Assembly (NCBI GenBank): GCA_964392665.1
Contig: CAYMQB010000060.1
Span: 1 to 11,366, forward strand
Reading direction: 5' to 3'
DNA length: 11,366 nt
Source of the DNA: CAYMQB01 sp964392665
GTDB lineage: Bacteria; Hydrothermota; E44-bin80
Under the pieces are notes generated by a model. It was not told the origin of the DNA. It searched no databases and worked only from the letters and a program-made list of their open reading frames with translations. A program made the position numbers and the translations under genes. Every line of letters begins with the position of its first letter. Position 1 is the stretch's first letter. Shown here in pieces: positions 1 through 6,540 of the stretch.

Positions 1-115
1 TGGTATGAAAAACCTTAATTTATAATATCTTCAGGAACTTTCGATTTATCTGGCCTTTCCCTTAACCAATTAGTAAACTGATGTTGAAGGAAGTAATATT
101 ATCGAACTTTTTTGC

Positions 116-143
116 TTGACAAACAAATGCAAAAAAATATAAT
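116..143 (+). promoter_or_regulatory. Sigma-70-type promoter for the beta-propeller/sorting-tail gene
   Basis: The -35 box is TTGACA (116-121) and the -10 box is TATAAT (138-143), both perfect matches to the housekeeping consensus, with a 16-bp spacer rich in A. The predicted transcription start is near 150, which is the first ATG of the downstream frame, so the mRNA could be nearly leaderless for that ATG or carry a leader of about 27 nt for the TTG at 177. It shares the block CTTGACAAA with two other promoters in the window. Confidence 0.75.
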
Positions 144-149
144 ATGTAA

Positions 150-938
150 ATGTCAAAAAAAAGGAGGAGAAAAATATTGTTTTTTGCGTCCATTAAGGCT
201 AAAACGGGACATGAAACAAAAAAGCCAATCGTAGAAAAAACCACTTGTGATACTGATGCAAAGTTTAATCCAAATCCTTCTCCTACCCAGGAGAACATTG
301 ACGATGGAAGAATACTAGGCGATAATCTTATGACCATCGACCTTACATCTATTGGTATGCCTGGTGATGGGTATGACAATGCAGGAATAACATGGGATGG
401 TACCTGTCTATATCTGGTTAATATGTTTGACAACACTCTATATATGATAGATCCAACTGGTCCGGCAATTATAACCTCCTTTTCATTGCCATACAACCAA
501 ACCTGGGGACTTGGACATGAGTTAAATCTCTGGGCAAGCGAAAGTGCGTCGAATATATGCTATGAGATTGCCGGTTCTGGTTACCTTTTCTTTTTCCAGA
601 TTGCTGCAAGCTTACCGGGTGATATTAGCGAGTGGTGGGCTGACGGAGAACTTTGGGTCTTTGCAGTTGGTGGTTCAAACAAGATATACAAATTCGCAAT
701 TCCAGACGGAACATTGCCGGACTCCCTTGGTGATCCTGCATGGACCTATATCTCTCAACGGGGTTTGAGCTATGACCCTTACAATAATACCTTCTGGCTT
801 GGTGGCTGGAACAGTAATATGGTCTGGGAGATAGATGCTGCAACAGGAACCCCCTCATGTCTTTTTCTTTTAATAACGTTGCCAGCCTTGCATATGACTG
901 GCAATCCACACTATACCCGACACCAGTTTTATGGTTAG
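150..938 (+). CDS. N-terminal part of a frameshifted beta-propeller-like surface or secreted protein
   Basis: This frame holds several degenerate repeats with the pattern G[IL].(W/Y)D..... [LF]W...(N)..(I/V)Y.ID, such as GITWDGTCLYLVN, GELWVFAVGGSNKIYKF and GLSYDPYNNTFWLGGWNSN. They resemble blades of a beta-propeller in which each repeat ends in an 'interprets as a position or state' strand pair; no enzyme motif is seen. Sense coding runs to about position 851. The last 27 or so codons, after GTP, look unlike the rest and are out-of-frame read-through to the stop at 938. The natural continuation is in the overlapping frame at 857-1312. The N-terminus is odd: a basic KKRRRK stretch is followed by only about seven hydrophobic residues (ILFFASI), too short for a normal signal peptide, although the C-terminal tail implies export. 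Start is ATG 150 or, by its Shine-Dalgarno, TTG 177. The exact function is not recognised. Confidence 0.7.
   Translation: MSKKRRRKILFFASIKAKTGHETKKPIVEKTTCDTDAKFNPNPSPTQENIDDGRILGDNLMTIDLTSIGMPGDGYDNAGITWDGTCLYLVNMFDNTLYMIDPTGPAIITSFSLPYNQTWGLGHELNLWASESASNICYEIAGSGYLFFFQIAASLPGDISEWWADGELWVFAVGGSNKIYKFAIPDGTLPDSLGDPAWTYISQRGLSYDPYNNTFWLGGWNSNMVWEIDAATGTPSCLFLLITLPALHMTGNPHYTRHQFYG
161..169 (+). promoter_or_regulatory. Strong Shine-Dalgarno that favours a TTG start at 177
   Basis: AAGGAGGAG lies inside the reading frame that begins at ATG 150, and 9 nt separate its AGGAGG core (162-167) from an in-frame TTG at 177-179. It matches the anti-Shine-Dalgarno CCTCCTTT at the 3' end of the 16S gene in this window. 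No such site precedes ATG 150, because the promoter -10 box ends only 6 nt upstream of it. It therefore argues for initiation at 177 rather than 150, although the same bases also encode the Lys/Arg stretch of the longer form. Confidence 0.5.
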
Positions 939-1312
939 CAACAAATGAAGCACAAAACTACATTTTTATGGTCGATGCAGACAATCCAGAACCAGGTGTT
1001 TCTGAAAAACCTCCAGAGCCAACACCTCTCATTTTCAAACTCTTCCAGAATATCCCTAACCCTGTTAAGGATGGAAAGACAGCCATATCCTACATAACAA
1101 CAAGCAAGGACTCTGTAACATTAAGAATCTGCGACATATTAGGAAGGCTTGTAAAAACACTCACAGAGAGTTCTTACAAAAATGCAGGGCGGAGAACTGT
1201 TTACTGGGACTGCCGTGATAATAATCATCATCCTGTTTCTATTGGTATCTACTACTATAAATTGAGTGTAGATGAGAGATCTTTAACAAAGAAGATGATT
1301 ATTATGAAATAA
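857..1312 (+). CDS. C-terminal part of the same protein, with FlgD-like/type-A sorting-type tail
   Basis: This frame continues the protein broken at 850-854. It first completes the last propeller-like repeat (SLAYDW ... VLWLATNEAQNYIFMVD), then has a Pro/Glu linker, then a domain of about 90 residues from about 1031 to the stop. That domain contains LFQNIPNPV, TAISYITTS, VTLRICDILGRLVKTL, a W.CRDN element and the ending GIYYYKLSV......KKMIIMK. The pattern is typical of type IX-type C-terminal sorting domains and FlgD Ig-like domains that end many secreted proteins of FCB-group and WOR-3-like bacteria. The ATG at 857 has no Shine-Dalgarno and is probably an internal Met. Adding one C to the C5 run, or a -1 ribosomal slip on CCC, joins both frames into one protein of about 387 residues counted from ATG 150. 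Whether the fragment is translated alone is doubtful. Confidence 0.65.
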   Translation: MSFSFNNVASLAYDWQSTLYPTPVLWLATNEAQNYIFMVDADNPEPGVSEKPPEPTPLIFKLFQNIPNPVKDGKTAISYITTSKDSVTLRICDILGRLVKTLTESSYKNAGRRTVYWDCRDNNHHPVSIGIYYYKLSVDERSLTKKMIIMK

Positions 1313-1377
1313 GAAATGGAATATTTAATTAAAGGTTCCTACTTTGTAAAGAGTTTTCTCTATCTTAATTTTTTTTC

Positions 1378-1406
1378 TTGACAAAATGCACATAATTGCA
1401 TATAAT
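1378..1406 (+). promoter_or_regulatory. Consensus promoter of the SLBB/BY-kinase operon
   Basis: TTGACA (1378-1383) and TATAAT (1401-1406) are both perfect and separated by the optimal 17 bp. The predicted start is about 1413, leaving a leader of about 19 nt before ATG 1432. No operator repeat is evident around it. A T8 run (1369-1376) lies just upstream of the -35 box and could act as part of an A/T-rich upstream element or as the tail of a weak terminator for the preceding gene. Confidence 0.8.
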
Positions 1407-1431
1407 CTATTGGTTTAAAAGTTTAAGGCAT

Positions 1432-1899
1432 ATGAAAAGTTTAACTTTAATAGTATTTTTGACTGTCTTTCTTACTCATTTATATGGACAAACTGAGATA
1501 GGTAAAACATCTCAATCCGCTGGACACTATGTTTACATAGGAGAAGGTGATGAACTTCTGGTAAATGTTCAAATATGGGGACAGGTAAAAAACCCTGGAC
1601 TTTATTCCCTACCGGAGGAGAGTAACATAGTAACATTGGTATCTCTTGCCGGCGGTCCAACGGAGAATGCAGACCTGTCGAAAATTAAGGTTACCAGGAA
1701 GGGTGTCAAAAAAGATTCCCTGTATACCGTTAATTTGAAAAAATCATTACTGGATGGAAGTAAAGAGAGAATAACCTTGAAACCAGGAGACATAGTTGAG
1801 ATTATGCCTTCCGCCTTTTACAATGTCAGCAATTTTGTACGATTCATTACTCAGATCAGTATGGTTGCAGTTATATACTATCAAATATTTGGAAAATGA
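1432..1899 (+). CDS. Short SLBB-domain polysaccharide export protein with C-terminal membrane helix
   Basis: A 155-residue protein related to the Wza/OPX polysaccharide export family. Residues 1-19 are a signal peptide (hydrophobic LTLIVFLTVFL, likely cleavage after YG, mature form from Q20). An IGEGDELLVNV segment (36-46), like the core of the export (PES) motif, runs directly into one SLBB domain (about 46-118: GQVKNPGLYSL ... LVSLAGGPTENA ... LKPGDIVEI). The last 21 residues are hydrophobic (FITQISMVAVIYY) and may anchor it. It lacks the full PES domain, the second SLBB domain and the amphipathic outer-membrane helix of classic Wza (about 380 residues), so it is unlikely to form the outer-membrane pore alone. 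The start at 1432 is chosen because it gives a clean signal peptide and lies just downstream of the promoter; AAGG (1425-1428) is a close, weak ribosome site. Its stop overlaps the next start as ATGA, suggesting translational coupling to the co-polymerase, its usual partner. Confidence 0.8.
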   Translation: MKSLTLIVFLTVFLTHLYGQTEIGKTSQSAGHYVYIGEGDELLVNVQIWGQVKNPGLYSLPEESNIVTLVSLAGGPTENADLSKIKVTRKGVKKDSLYTVNLKKSLLDGSKERITLKPGDIVEIMPSAFYNVSNFVRFITQISMVAVIYYQIFGK

Positions 1900-4151
1900 A
1901 AATGAAGCAAAAAAATAACAAAGAAGAGCAAGACACTCATATTGATATAATTGCGTACCTCAAAGTTCTCTGGAGGAGAAGACTGGTTATGGGAACTGCT
2001 GTAGGAGCAACACTCATGTTTACGGCTATATACACTCTAATTTCTCCAAAGATATATGAAGCGTCAACAAGTATTCTCTTGCAACAGATACCAGAGGGAA
2101 AAGAAACTTTTCTAACACCCTGGGAATATACCGGGGTAAGGGACAATTTCATTCAGAATCAATCACAGATTTTAAAGTCAAGAACAAACCTTAAATTGGT
2201 TATTGACAGAATGAAGGAAAACTATAATGACGAGAATCTTCCAATCTTCAAGAATCCCGACCCAATTACCTTCCTTGCATACAATATAATTGTGAAACCC
2301 ATAGAGAGAACCGATATAGTGAATATCCTCGTCCATTCAACAAGTCCTGGGGAAGCTGCAGTGATTGCAAACACCGTTGCAGAAAACCTTCTTGTTCAAT
2401 CTCGAAAAACAGCACGAAGCGAGGTAACGGAGATTAGAAAATTTCTTGAAGACCAGATAAAGATTGTTGAAAATAATCTTAAGAATTCTGCAGATTCTCT
2501 AAGATTCTTCAAGGAAAATAACAAAGTTTTTGCTCTTTCAACTGAAGCACAAGCTCTGTTCAGCAAATTATCTACGTTTGACAAAGAATTCAACGAAGCA
2601 AACGCCAATTACTTGACAAAAAAGAAAACATTCACCTTTCTAAAGAACAAGTACCAACAGAATCAAAAGAACATAATAACCGACATAACAGAGACGAAAA
2701 GCCCTGTAATTCTTAACTTGAGAGAAAAACTCATAAAGCTGGAAACCGATTACTCAAACTATCTTCTTCAAGGACTGAGTGATAGTCATGCCAAAATGCA
2801 GAGAATCAAAACCCTTATCAATGATACGAAAAACCACTTGCGGGAAGAAGCAAAAAAACTAATGGCCTCTAATGCTGAAAAAACCGACCTTTTGACACAA
2901 AATCAAAAAATCACTGAGGAAATAGCCTCTCTTGAGGTGGAAATTGTTGCTTTTGAGGCAAAGCAGTCTGCAATCGCCAAAATTCGGAATACCTACGAAC
3001 ATCAGTTTTCCAAATTACCTTCCAAGGAATTAAAATTGGCTCAATTAGAAAGGGCTTACAAAATCAACGATAACATCTACGAAATGCTAATGGAGAAATA
3101 TGAAGAGGCAAAGATAACTGAAGCAGGACAATTAGGAAATGTCAAGATAATAGATAAAGCATTTGTCCCATCCTTCCCTATAAAGCCAAACAAAAAAAAG
3201 AATATACTCTTTGCCCTGCTGGTTGGTATTGGAATAGGACTTGTCTTTACAGTTTTTACTGAGTATCTCGACACTTCTATTAAGGAACCAAAGGATATTG
3301 AAGAATTTGTAGGAGAACCAACCCTTGGTGTCATTCCGGACATGAATGGAAAGAACCTTGCGAAAAGATGCAAAGGAAACGGCAAAGTACCTAGCATTAG
3401 GAAACTACTGCTAAGTAACTATGCACCACGCTCGACTATTTCAGAGTCATATAGAGCTTTAAGGACGAATTTACAATATTTCAATACCGATAAACCCGTT
3501 AAATCACTCCTGCTAACAAGCACTCTGGCAAAGGAAGGAAAATCAACAATTGTTTCGAATCTTGGAATAACCTTGAGCCAGCGTGGACTAAAAACCGTTT
3601 TGGTCGACGCCGATTTAAGGAAACCAATGATTCACAAACTATTCAACGTTAAGATGGTACCCGGACTTACTGACTGGATAATAAATCCCGAATTGAGAAT
3701 CGATGAAGTTTACAAGAAAACATCCATCGAAAACTTATACATCATCACTTGTGGAAGCATTCCACCGAATCCGACGGAACTACTTGAGTCCAAAAAAATG
3801 GTCCGTATCCTTGAAGTGTTAAAACAGAATTTCGACTTTATTCTATTTGATTCTCCCCCAATTATGGTAGTCACGGATGCTGTTGTGGTTTCACGCATAA
3901 TTGACGGTGTTGTTCTTGTTATAGAAACAAGAAGAACAAGAAGAGATATCATATACAAGTCAAAAGAAATTATCGAAAACGTTGGAGGAAAACTTCTTGG
4001 AGCAATTCTTAACAAAGCAAGATTTAGTAAGGTTGACCATATCTACGGTGGATATTCCGGATACGGATACTATCACTATTACGGTTATGATAAGGATGTG
4101 AAAAACAGTAAAAAGAAAAAAATTAAAACTCATAAAGGAGGTTTGAAGTGA
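1896..4151 (+). CDS. Wzz/Wzc-type polysaccharide co-polymerase with fused BY-kinase domain
   Basis: A 751-residue inner-membrane protein of the Wzc/CapAB type, which controls chain length and export of capsule or exopolysaccharide through cycles of tyrosine autophosphorylation. TM1 is about residues 30-50. A large periplasmic Wzz domain with long helices follows (51-436, including the GNVKIIDKAFVPSFPIKP proline-rich motif), then TM2 (437-458). The cytoplasmic kinase has the oligomerisation motif ExxRxxR (E517, R520, R523), Walker A STLAKEGKST (K549, S550), Walker A' LVDADLRKP (D571, D573) and Walker B ILFDSPP (D652). The C-terminal tyrosine cluster, the usual autophosphorylation site, has eight Tyr between 717 and 731, followed by a Lys-rich tail. 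All catalytic motifs are intact, so it should be active. The start overlaps the SLBB stop by ATGA and the end overlaps the barrel gene by GTGA. A second ATG two codons in (1902) is an equally possible start. A cognate phosphatase is not in the window. Confidence 0.93.
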   Translation: MKMKQKNNKEEQDTHIDIIAYLKVLWRRRLVMGTAVGATLMFTAIYTLISPKIYEASTSILLQQIPEGKETFLTPWEYTGVRDNFIQNQSQILKSRTNLKLVIDRMKENYNDENLPIFKNPDPITFLAYNIIVKPIERTDIVNILVHSTSPGEAAVIANTVAENLLVQSRKTARSEVTEIRKFLEDQIKIVENNLKNSADSLRFFKENNKVFALSTEAQALFSKLSTFDKEFNEANANYLTKKKTFTFLKNKYQQNQKNIITDITETKSPVILNLREKLIKLETDYSNYLLQGLSDSHAKMQRIKTLINDTKNHLREEAKKLMASNAEKTDLLTQNQKITEEIASLEVEIVAFEAKQSAIAKIRNTYEHQFSKLPSKELKLAQLERAYKINDNIYEMLMEKYEEAKITEAGQLGNVKIIDKAFVPSFPIKPNKKKNILFALLVGIGIGLVFTVFTEYLDTSIKEPKDIEEFVGEPTLGVIPDMNGKNLAKRCKGNGKVPSIRKLLLSNYAPRSTISESYRALRTNLQYFNTDKPVKSLLLTSTLAKEGKSTIVSNLGITLSQRGLKTVLVDADLRKPMIHKLFNVKMVPGLTDWIINPELRIDEVYKKTSIENLYIITCGSIPPNPTELLESKKMVRILEVLKQNFDFILFDSPPIMVVTDAVVVSRIIDGVVLVIETRRTRRDIIYKSKEIIENVGGKLLGAILNKARFSKVDHIYGGYSGYGYYHYYGYDKDVKNSKKKKIKTHKGGLK
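4134..4141 (+). promoter_or_regulatory. Strong Shine-Dalgarno deciding the GTG start at 4148
   Basis: AAAGGAGG lies inside the 3' end of the kinase gene, 6 nt before GTG 4148, and is perfectly complementary to CCTCCTTT at the 3' end of the 16S gene in the same window. The GTG overlaps the kinase stop (GTGA), and the encoded N-terminus is a good signal peptide, so this start is well supported. Confidence 0.8.
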
Positions 4152-5275
4152 AATATTTTTCAGCAAATATGCTCGTTCTTTCTTTGGTAATGCTCTTAGC
4201 AATCACACTCAGCGCTGAATTCAATAGAACCACAGGCTTAATTGACATTCCAACGGCTTATATCCTTCCTGCAAAGGTATGGAAATTCAGTATGAATGGT
4301 TCCGTTACCACAACAAGCAAAAACATATGGGAGAAAAAACCTGCAGACATGGATTTTTCCGTTTCGTACGGAATCGCGGGAAAGGCAGAACTCGCGCTTT
4401 CTATGTTCACGTTTAAGGATTATGTACTGGACCTTACGTATGTTCTAACAAATGAGACGATAAATGTACCAGCGATTGCTTTCGGCATACAAAACATCAC
4501 TTACAGTAGGTTTATAACCGAAGTTGGAAGAGGAGAAGATATCGATGATGCAGCAGTTGAGCACGTAGCAGGTCAGAAAAATGGATGGGGCGATGATGCA
4601 ACATATCCAAGGAGAGATAGTGAGCAATTCTCTGTTTACTTTGTAATGAGTAAAGCTTTCGGTTCCTGGGGCCAATATCATCTTGGAATAGGAAGGGGTA
4701 GATTCGTTGGATACGGTTCAAGAAGTAAGTACTTTAACACGGATATCTATAGTGATACCGAACACAACGATGCAATAGGATTATTCTGGGGAGCAGCATT
4801 TGACTTCTTCCAGGGATTTGGACCAATGATCGATTTTGATGGAAGGGATTTCAATATAGGATTACAGTATCGCTCTCCCTACTTCACTATATCTATGGCT
4901 GCAGTAAAACTTGAACATAGGTTGGGTGGTATGCAGGCATTGTATCCAAGATTTGCAATCGGTGGTTCCGCAACCACTCAGGCAGTTGTTGAAGAAAGAG
5001 AAATCAAGCAGTCAGGAACTCTGACAGGCAAAATCTGGAACAAAAAGACTGCCAAACCATTAAAAGCAGTTATTTCTTTCCCGGGGAGTGACCTTGGGAG
5101 TATTATATCATTGGAAAAAACTGGAACCTTCAGAATCTCGCTTCCATCGGGAATTTATGTAGTTAGGTCCTCAACACCAGGTTACTATTGGAAACAGAAA
5201 AAGGTAAGAATCGCACCAGGGAAAACCACAATATGTAATTTTGCAATGAAGAAAAAGGAGAAAGGTAATAAGTAA
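4148..5275 (+). CDS. Outer-membrane beta-barrel protein with C-terminal carboxypeptidase-regulatory-like domain
   Basis: A 375-residue exported protein starting at GTG. Residues 1-23 form a signal peptide ending LSA. Mature residues begin with a TTGLIDIPTAYILP segment resembling the G..(D/T).PTA start of YjbH-like and related barrels of polysaccharide operons. Residues about 45-285 show alternating polar/hydrophobic strands with many Gly, Tyr and Phe and turns rich in Asp/Asn/Gly (for example YHLGIGRGRFVGYG and FNIGLQYRSPYFTISMAAVKL), as expected for a barrel. Residues about 288-370 form a compact beta domain (SGTLTGKIWNKKTAKPL ... SLPSGIYVVRSSTPGY) of the carboxypeptidase-regulatory/PEGA type, which should lie in the periplasm if the barrel is in the outer membrane. 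Its place directly after the co-polymerase suggests it is the outer-membrane partner of the export system; the barrel assignment is by pattern only. Confidence 0.65.
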   Translation: MKYFSANMLVLSLVMLLAITLSAEFNRTTGLIDIPTAYILPAKVWKFSMNGSVTTTSKNIWEKKPADMDFSVSYGIAGKAELALSMFTFKDYVLDLTYVLTNETINVPAIAFGIQNITYSRFITEVGRGEDIDDAAVEHVAGQKNGWGDDATYPRRDSEQFSVYFVMSKAFGSWGQYHLGIGRGRFVGYGSRSKYFNTDIYSDTEHNDAIGLFWGAAFDFFQGFGPMIDFDGRDFNIGLQYRSPYFTISMAAVKLEHRLGGMQALYPRFAIGGSATTQAVVEEREIKQSGTLTGKIWNKKTAKPLKAVISFPGSDLGSIISLEKTGTFRISLPSGIYVVRSSTPGYYWKQKKVRIAPGKTTICNFAMKKKEKGNK

Positions 5276-6436
5276 ATGAATACTAAATCCCTTGTTTTAG
5301 GAATAATAGTCGTAATTACTTTTAGCGGTGTTGGATTCTTCGCAATTCAAAAATCTGCTCCTCCTCAATCTTCTGATCCCTCGCCTATTGAGATATGGAA
5401 GCAAACTCAGACTGCTCTTGCGGCAAGTGTCGCACACTCCATAATTGACCCTGTCTTAGACAATGATCCATTTGCAGTCAGTATGAATATTTCGGAGATC
5501 AGGAACAACATCGTTGGGCTGTCCTATTTAATTATCGTGAACAAAAACGGTAAAATACTTCTCCATCCAGACTCTTCTCAAATAATGCAGGACTACAACC
5601 CAACGAACTTACAACCTCTGGATGACAAGAAAAACGTCATTCAGTCTATTAAAAAGGATGACAAAGAGATCTTTGATATAGCCGTACCTGTATCACTTGA
5701 AGGTGTGAAACAGGGAGAAATACACTTAGGAATTATCAAACCATGGAATGATGAGCAAAATGCAGAACCTTCCAATCTAGCAAAAATACTAATCATTGCA
5801 GCTGCATTTATAGGATTGGTGCTCACAATCATTGGAGCAGTAGGCGCATCAAAACCAGCAAAGACAATCACACCTACCATATCGAAAAATGAAATAGAAA
5901 AACTAAAAAAGGAAAAAGAAGAACTCACAGCTAACATTGGTGAATTAAAGAGAGAAATCACTAACATTTCCAAGCAGAAGACTCAGGTTACTGGCGACGA
6001 AACAAAGCTAAGTGAAACAATTGCAAAACTGCGAACCGAGGAAACAAAACTAACCGAAAGCATTGATGAGAAAAAGGCGGAATTTATTAAGTTGGAACAG
6101 AAACACGAAGCAATGGGTGCTTCTCCGTCTGACATTGATGATTTCAAAGATCAACTCTCCTCTAAAGATAGTGAACTTGAGGAACTAAAGAATCAGATTG
6201 AAAATATGAAAGCCAAATTGGATGCAAAACCCCGGGCAGAAACCCCGCTTCCAACAGAAGACATTGAAGAAATCAAGAAGGAAGAATTAGAACTTACGCA
6301 AAGAATAGTAAAAAAGAGAAGGGAAGAAATAATACTGTCTCAAAAAGTTGAATCTAAAAGGAAAGAAGAACTTGCTCTCGAAAGAAAGATAGAGGCACTT
6401 ACAAAGAAACTCAAGGAAATGGGAAAAACTTCTTAA
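5276..6436 (+). CDS. Inner-membrane Cache-like sensor with long cytoplasmic coiled coil
   Basis: A 386-residue protein whose ATG directly abuts the preceding stop (0 bp); AAGGAG/AAAGG at 5255-5265 serves as ribosome site. TM1 is residues 6-24 and TM2 is 168-191. The segment between them is periplasmic and resembles a Cache/PAS-like sensor, with a YLIIVNKNGKILLHPD strand-turn-strand (about 90-105) and a later IAVPVSLEGVKQGEIHLGI pair. After TM2 comes a highly charged coiled coil (about 204-384), broken once by a Pro-rich stretch (about 317-328). It has 14-residue repeats, for example KEELELTQRIVKKR, REEIILSQKVESKR and KEELALERKIEALT in tandem at 335-376. No HAMP, kinase, GGDEF or methyl-accepting domain is seen, so it may act as a scaffold or transmit a signal to a partner such as the BY-kinase. 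I do not recognise a named family for the whole protein. Confidence 0.7.
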   Translation: MNTKSLVLGIIVVITFSGVGFFAIQKSAPPQSSDPSPIEIWKQTQTALAASVAHSIIDPVLDNDPFAVSMNISEIRNNIVGLSYLIIVNKNGKILLHPDSSQIMQDYNPTNLQPLDDKKNVIQSIKKDDKEIFDIAVPVSLEGVKQGEIHLGIIKPWNDEQNAEPSNLAKILIIAAAFIGLVLTIIGAVGASKPAKTITPTISKNEIEKLKKEKEELTANIGELKREITNISKQKTQVTGDETKLSETIAKLRTEETKLTESIDEKKAEFIKLEQKHEAMGASPSDIDDFKDQLSSKDSELEELKNQIENMKAKLDAKPRAETPLPTEDIEEIKKEELELTQRIVKKRREEIILSQKVESKRKEELALERKIEALTKKLKEMGKTS

Positions 6437-6467
6437 TTCCTATTGAATAATAAATCTTAAAAATACT

Positions 6468-6506
6468 TCCCTAAATACTGGTTTTTACAAACCAGAGGGA
6501 GCTTTT
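6468..6506 (+). terminator. Candidate rho-independent terminator ending the export operon
   Basis: A perfect 7-bp stem, CTGGTTT (6478-6484) with AAACCAG (6489-6495), has a 4-nt loop. It is extended by an outer TCCCT (6468-6472) / AGGGA (6496-6500) stem after a 5-nt one-sided bulge, and is followed by GC and TTTT (6503-6506). The T-run is short and ends in C, so termination may be partial. It lies 31-70 nt after the coiled-coil gene and before polX, in the right place to separate the two gene groups. Confidence 0.55.
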
Positions 6507-6540
6507 CATTCAAATTTCAATTCCTTAGAAGAAAAATATT

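Noticed and set aside
1..115. Possible tail of an upstream gene
   Set aside because: All three + frames meet stops within the first 24 bases and no motif is readable; only a few codons could belong to a gene outside the window.
62..496. Minus-strand ORF of 144 codons at the window start
   Set aside because: It lies opposite the propeller-like gene, which has repeats, a promoter and a Shine-Dalgarno; the minus frame has no recognisable motif.
1350..1376. AGAG-TTTT-CTCT hairpin followed by a T8 run, as a terminator of the first gene
   Set aside because: The stem is only 4 bp and the T-run is 7 nt away, so stability is too low to call.
1396..1431. Upstream TTG start giving the SLBB protein 12 extra residues
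   Set aside because: The TTG lies between the -35 and -10 boxes and would precede transcription; ATG 1432 gives a clean signal peptide.
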